Below are positions 37,408 through 39,043 of a DNA stretch of 39,043 bases, piece by piece. Below the pieces are notes generated by a model. That model searched no databases, was not told the DNA's origin, and saw only the letters and a program-made list of their open reading frames with translations. The translations under genes were made by a program, and so were the position numbers. The stretch spans positions 283,147 to 322,189 of the forward strand of contig NZ_JAMLFX010000005.1 in assembly GCF_023634765.1 (NCBI RefSeq). Reading direction: 5' to 3'. This DNA is from Pseudomonas sp. AKS31 (GTDB lineage Bacteria; Pseudomonadota; Gammaproteobacteria; Pseudomonadales; Pseudomonadaceae). Every line of letters starts with the position of its first letter. Position 1 is the stretch's first letter.

Positions 37408-37425
37408 ATCGGCCGGGCTAACGCT

Positions 37426-37464
37426 CACCTTGTGCAGGAGCTGCGGCAGCTCCTGCACAAGGTG
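37426..37464. terminator. Perfect 19-bp palindrome between convergent genes
   Basis: CACCTTGTGCAGGAGCTGC, one central G, then the exact complement, in the 62-bp gap between stops at 37407 and 37470. There is no T-run on either side, so it is a strong hairpin that could end or protect both transcripts rather than a textbook terminator. Confidence 0.55.
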
Positions 37465-37469
37465 GTTTG

Positions 37470-37835
37470 TCAGGTATTTGCGGGGATTTCGTGGTTATCC
37501 AGAACGCGGTTCACGGCCAGTTCAGCGAGCATGATGATTTGCTGGATGGCCAGGATCGTGCGCCGTTGCGGCAGGTCGATGTAGGCGGCGATGTCGCTGG
37601 TCATGAGGCTGGCCTGGGCCAGGGATTCGCAGGCGTGGACCAGCAGGCTTTCGCTGTCCTGGTCTGGTGCGACCTGGAACATGGTGCTGGGTGTGTGGAA
37701 GCGCAGGGTCAGTGCGTTGGGCTTGAGGTAGTGATCGAGGGCGCGTTCGGCAGCGTCGTGGAATCGCTTCGAGCCGGGGAATTCGTAGGGGGTGGTGTCT
37801 TCGGTTTCGGGCGGATTGGGTGTTGGCTTTTTCAT
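37470..37835 (-). CDS. DUF6124-family protein
   Basis: A 121-residue protein with the pattern I recall for DUF6124: N-terminal TPNPPETE, an acidic and Pro-rich linker, RALDHYLKP, then FQVAPDQDSESLLVHACESLAQASLMTSDIA and a C-terminal helix with AIQQIIMLAELAVNRVLD. The second half is predicted to be all helical. Function is unknown. The start at 37835 has GGAG 7 nt upstream; the frame is open further to 37874, but that would run into the leader. An 80-nt structured element and a 157-bp repeat lie upstream, so it is probably post-transcriptionally controlled. Confidence 0.8.
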   Translation of the reverse strand: MKKPTPNPPETEDTTPYEFPGSKRFHDAAERALDHYLKPNALTLRFHTPSTMFQVAPDQDSESLLVHACESLAQASLMTSDIAAYIDLPQRRTILAIQQIIMLAELAVNRVLDNHEIPANT

Positions 37836-37893
37836 GGTGAAGCTCCGAATGATAAGTGGGGCTGTCACTCTCAATCACCGCGACGCGACAGAG

Positions 37894-37973
37894 GGTGGCA
37901 GCTGTACGCGGGGTCGCGGACCGAGCCATTCGGCAATCTCGGCATACCCGAAGGTATCCCGCGCACAGCCACC
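37894..37973 (-). ncRNA. Candidate structured 5' leader (three-way junction) of the DUF6124 gene
   Basis: Read on the minus strand. P1: GGTGGCTGTGCGCGGG (37973-37958) pairs with CCCGCGTACA-gct-GCCACC (37912-37894), 16 pairs with one G-U and a 3-nt bulge. P2: ATACC-UUCG-GGTAT (37957-37944), a C(UUCG)G tetraloop. P3: CCGAG/CTCGG (37942-37938 with 37925-37921) with an inner ATT/AAT. TCCGCGAC is left single-stranded in the junction. The motif ends 59 nt before the ATG. A further CTGTC/GACAG pair lies between it and the ribosome site. No riboswitch class is recognised. Confidence 0.55.
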
Positions 37974-38049
37974 ATCAAATCAAACCAAAAGCACGTGAGC
38001 GCTTCAGTTTGGGCCGGCGATTATGCATCAAATCGAATGAACTGCTCGG

Positions 38050-38208
38050 GCCGCGACGCCCGTTCGCTGAATTTGCAGCGACCCCACGAGCCTATCCAGC
38101 CGATTTCCGAGGCACAACCGACACGACTTGTCGGAAAACTCCTCGCAACTTTCAGCGTTTGTAGGACGAGTACATTTCCCACAGACAAACACTTTTCAAC
38201 TTGTGGGA
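38050..38208 (-). repeat. 157-bp dispersed repeat, copy 2 (upstream of DUF6124 leader)
   Basis: It is the same element as 36766-36922, in the same orientation, again upstream of a minus-strand gene. Both hairpins are conserved, while the rest differs at roughly one position in five. Between it and the structured leader lies a likely promoter stretch (GATTTGATGCATAATCG on the minus strand, with CATAAT as a possible -10). Confidence 0.75.
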
Positions 38209-38287
38209 ACTAGCCTGCTAGCGATGGGGCCCTGTCAGCAAACAGAAATGTTTAATGTCAGACCGCAATCGCTCGCAAGCTCGCCCG
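38201..38287. repeat. REP inverted pair (GTGGGAAC family)
   Basis: TTGTGGGAACTAGCCTGCTA-GCGA and CAATCGCTCGCAAGCTCGCC are the two arms around a spacer similar to that at 4158-4246 (both have TGTCAG and CAGACC/CTGACC). The remaining 38288-38383 shows nothing recognisable. Confidence 0.7.
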
Positions 38288-38383
38288 TAAAGGAAGCTCG
38301 CCATTCTCGGCAAATTATTTAGCACCCAACCGCGCTGGCATCATCACCCACCGGATCGCTTGTTCAAATAAGCCGTAGTGCAA

Positions 38384-38719
38384 TTATTTTCCTTTGTCCG
38401 CTGGATTGTAGTAGTCACACGCAACGATTTCAGCACCCTCATAGAACGTTGATGTGTAGGGTCCATTTGCGTCGCAAATCTCACGCGTTTTATTAAAGAG
38501 CTCCCCTGGGGCATGGGCTCGCCAGTACATTTCCTTCTTGGTATTGGCTTCACAACTGGCTTCGCCAGGTATAACTCCGATAGCCTCTAGCTCTCTCAGC
38601 GCTGTTTTGCAATTTGTTTCCATTTCTACAAGACGTGGTAAGGCTTGAGCAAGCGTTGAAGCGCCCAGCGCTACGATGGCTAACAAGAGCGCAGCGCGCC
38701 TGTTTCCTGGATTGCCCAT
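38384..38719 (-). CDS. Unknown 111-residue secreted protein with four cysteines
   Basis: Residues 1-26 form a signal peptide (RRAALLLAIVALGASTLAQA). The mature part of about 85 residues has C37, C56, C82 and C101, which could make two disulfides in the periplasm or outside the cell. No family is recognised. GAGGA lies 6 nt before the ATG, a good ribosome site. The region is AT-rich relative to the core genes. A CTGT-N8-ACAG dyad lies 131 bp upstream. Confidence 0.7.
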   Translation of the reverse strand: MGNPGNRRAALLLAIVALGASTLAQALPRLVEMETNCKTALRELEAIGVIPGEASCEANTKKEMYWRAHAPGELFNKTREICDANGPYTSTFYEGAEIVACDYYNPADKGK

Positions 38720-38849
38720 GGGGTATTCCTCGAATATTTAAGGGAACTCCTGAAATTCCGGAACCAAGCATCAGGAGGTGCGCAGCCACTCGCCTGGCGG
38801 GAAGTGCTATTCACACAACTGCATGGTTATCTGTTTTTATTAGGGGGGG

Positions 38850-38875
38850 TACTGTCATAGTTGACAGTTTTTTAG
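38850..38875 (-). promoter_or_regulatory. CTGT-N8-ACAG dyad, copy 2
   Basis: Core CTGTCAACTATGACAG on the minus strand, with perfect 7-bp arms ACTGTCA/TGACAGT, preceded by CTAAAAA. It matches 21 of 26 positions at 28143-28168. On the plus strand it also reads as a small hairpin with a T-run, so a terminator is an alternative reading, although no plus-strand gene precedes it. Apart from this and the terminator at 38998, the 38720-39043 stretch holds nothing recognised. Confidence 0.45.
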
Positions 38876-38997
38876 TTCGTTTTTACTGAATGTTGATCGA
38901 GCTAATGCTATTTGGTTTTGGGGGCTGAAGTAAGTCTACATATAGCCATTGATGCCACGCGCCTTGGTGTGAATGGCATTTGTGCACTGCTCTATGT

Positions 38998-39033
38998 AAA
39001 AAGGCGCCACCCCTTACAGGGTGGCGCCTTTTT
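38998..39033. terminator. Bidirectional intrinsic terminator
   Basis: GGCGCCACCC (39003-39012), loop CTTACA, GGGTGGCGCC (39019-39028), flanked by five A's and five T's, so it works on both strands. It probably ends a gene beyond the window. Confidence 0.9.
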
Positions 39034-39043
39034 GTTACCCGCC

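Overview
The window comes from a fluorescent-group Pseudomonas (P. fluorescens complex). The protein sequences of XseA, GuaB, GuaA, TadA, CmoA/CmoB and Lon, the high GC content, and several families of Pseudomonas REP-type inverted repeats (GTGGGAGC... and GTAGGAGCTGCCGAAGGCTG...) all point there. No rRNA, tRNA, IS element, prophage or CRISPR array was seen.

Layout. 1-4.9 kb: M23 peptidase and xseA (minus strand), a LysR regulator divergent from a TauE/SafE permease, and a small zinc-ribbon-like protein. 4.9-8.1 kb: guaB-guaA (GMP synthesis from IMP) with a clear promoter in front and a strong terminator behind. 8.2-13.6 kb: two minus-strand accessory genes, a large protein with a TerD-like C-terminus and a 1027-residue toxin-like protein (toxin A). 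13.7-22.1 kb: a self-contained trehalose PTS locus. It holds the repressor TreR, two 16-bp operators that are exact reverse complements, EIIBC (TreP), phosphotrehalase (TreC), a LamB-type porin, a fused EIIA-HPr-EI protein and a small EIIB-like protein without the phosphorylatable cysteine. Trehalose would cross the outer membrane by the porin, be phosphorylated on import by TreP using phosphate from the fusion protein, and be hydrolysed by TreC. 22.2-24.1 kb: a Tat-exported multicopper oxidase overlapping tadA, followed by a three-unit 101-bp tandem repeat. 24.4-30.7 kb: cmoA-cmoB (tRNA wobble uridine modification), a chagasin-like lipoprotein with a YhhN-family membrane protein, an unknown 166-residue protein, and a second-type Lon protease (AsrA-like) behind a near-consensus sigma-32 promoter. 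31-36.7 kb: a 1908-residue toxin-like protein (toxin B). 36.7-39 kb: repeats, three small genes and a structured leader.

Most interesting items. (1) Toxins A and B carry three related C-terminal modules of the TIKI/EreA/ChaN-like type that includes the RRSP (DUF5) and PMT C2 toxin domains. One copy keeps a full Glu-x-His...Glu...His set and two are degenerate; the leaders of the two genes also look related. (2) An 80-nt sequence before the DUF6124 gene folds into a long closing stem, a C(UUCG)G hairpin and a third arm. (3) A CTGT-N8-ACAG dyad with conserved flanks occurs upstream of, and pointing at, three unrelated small unknown genes. (4) A 157-bp repeat with two conserved hairpins lies upstream of both toxin B and the DUF6124 gene. 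(5) Dispersed repeats supply the stop codons of three genes. All of this is read from sequence alone; no database search was run.
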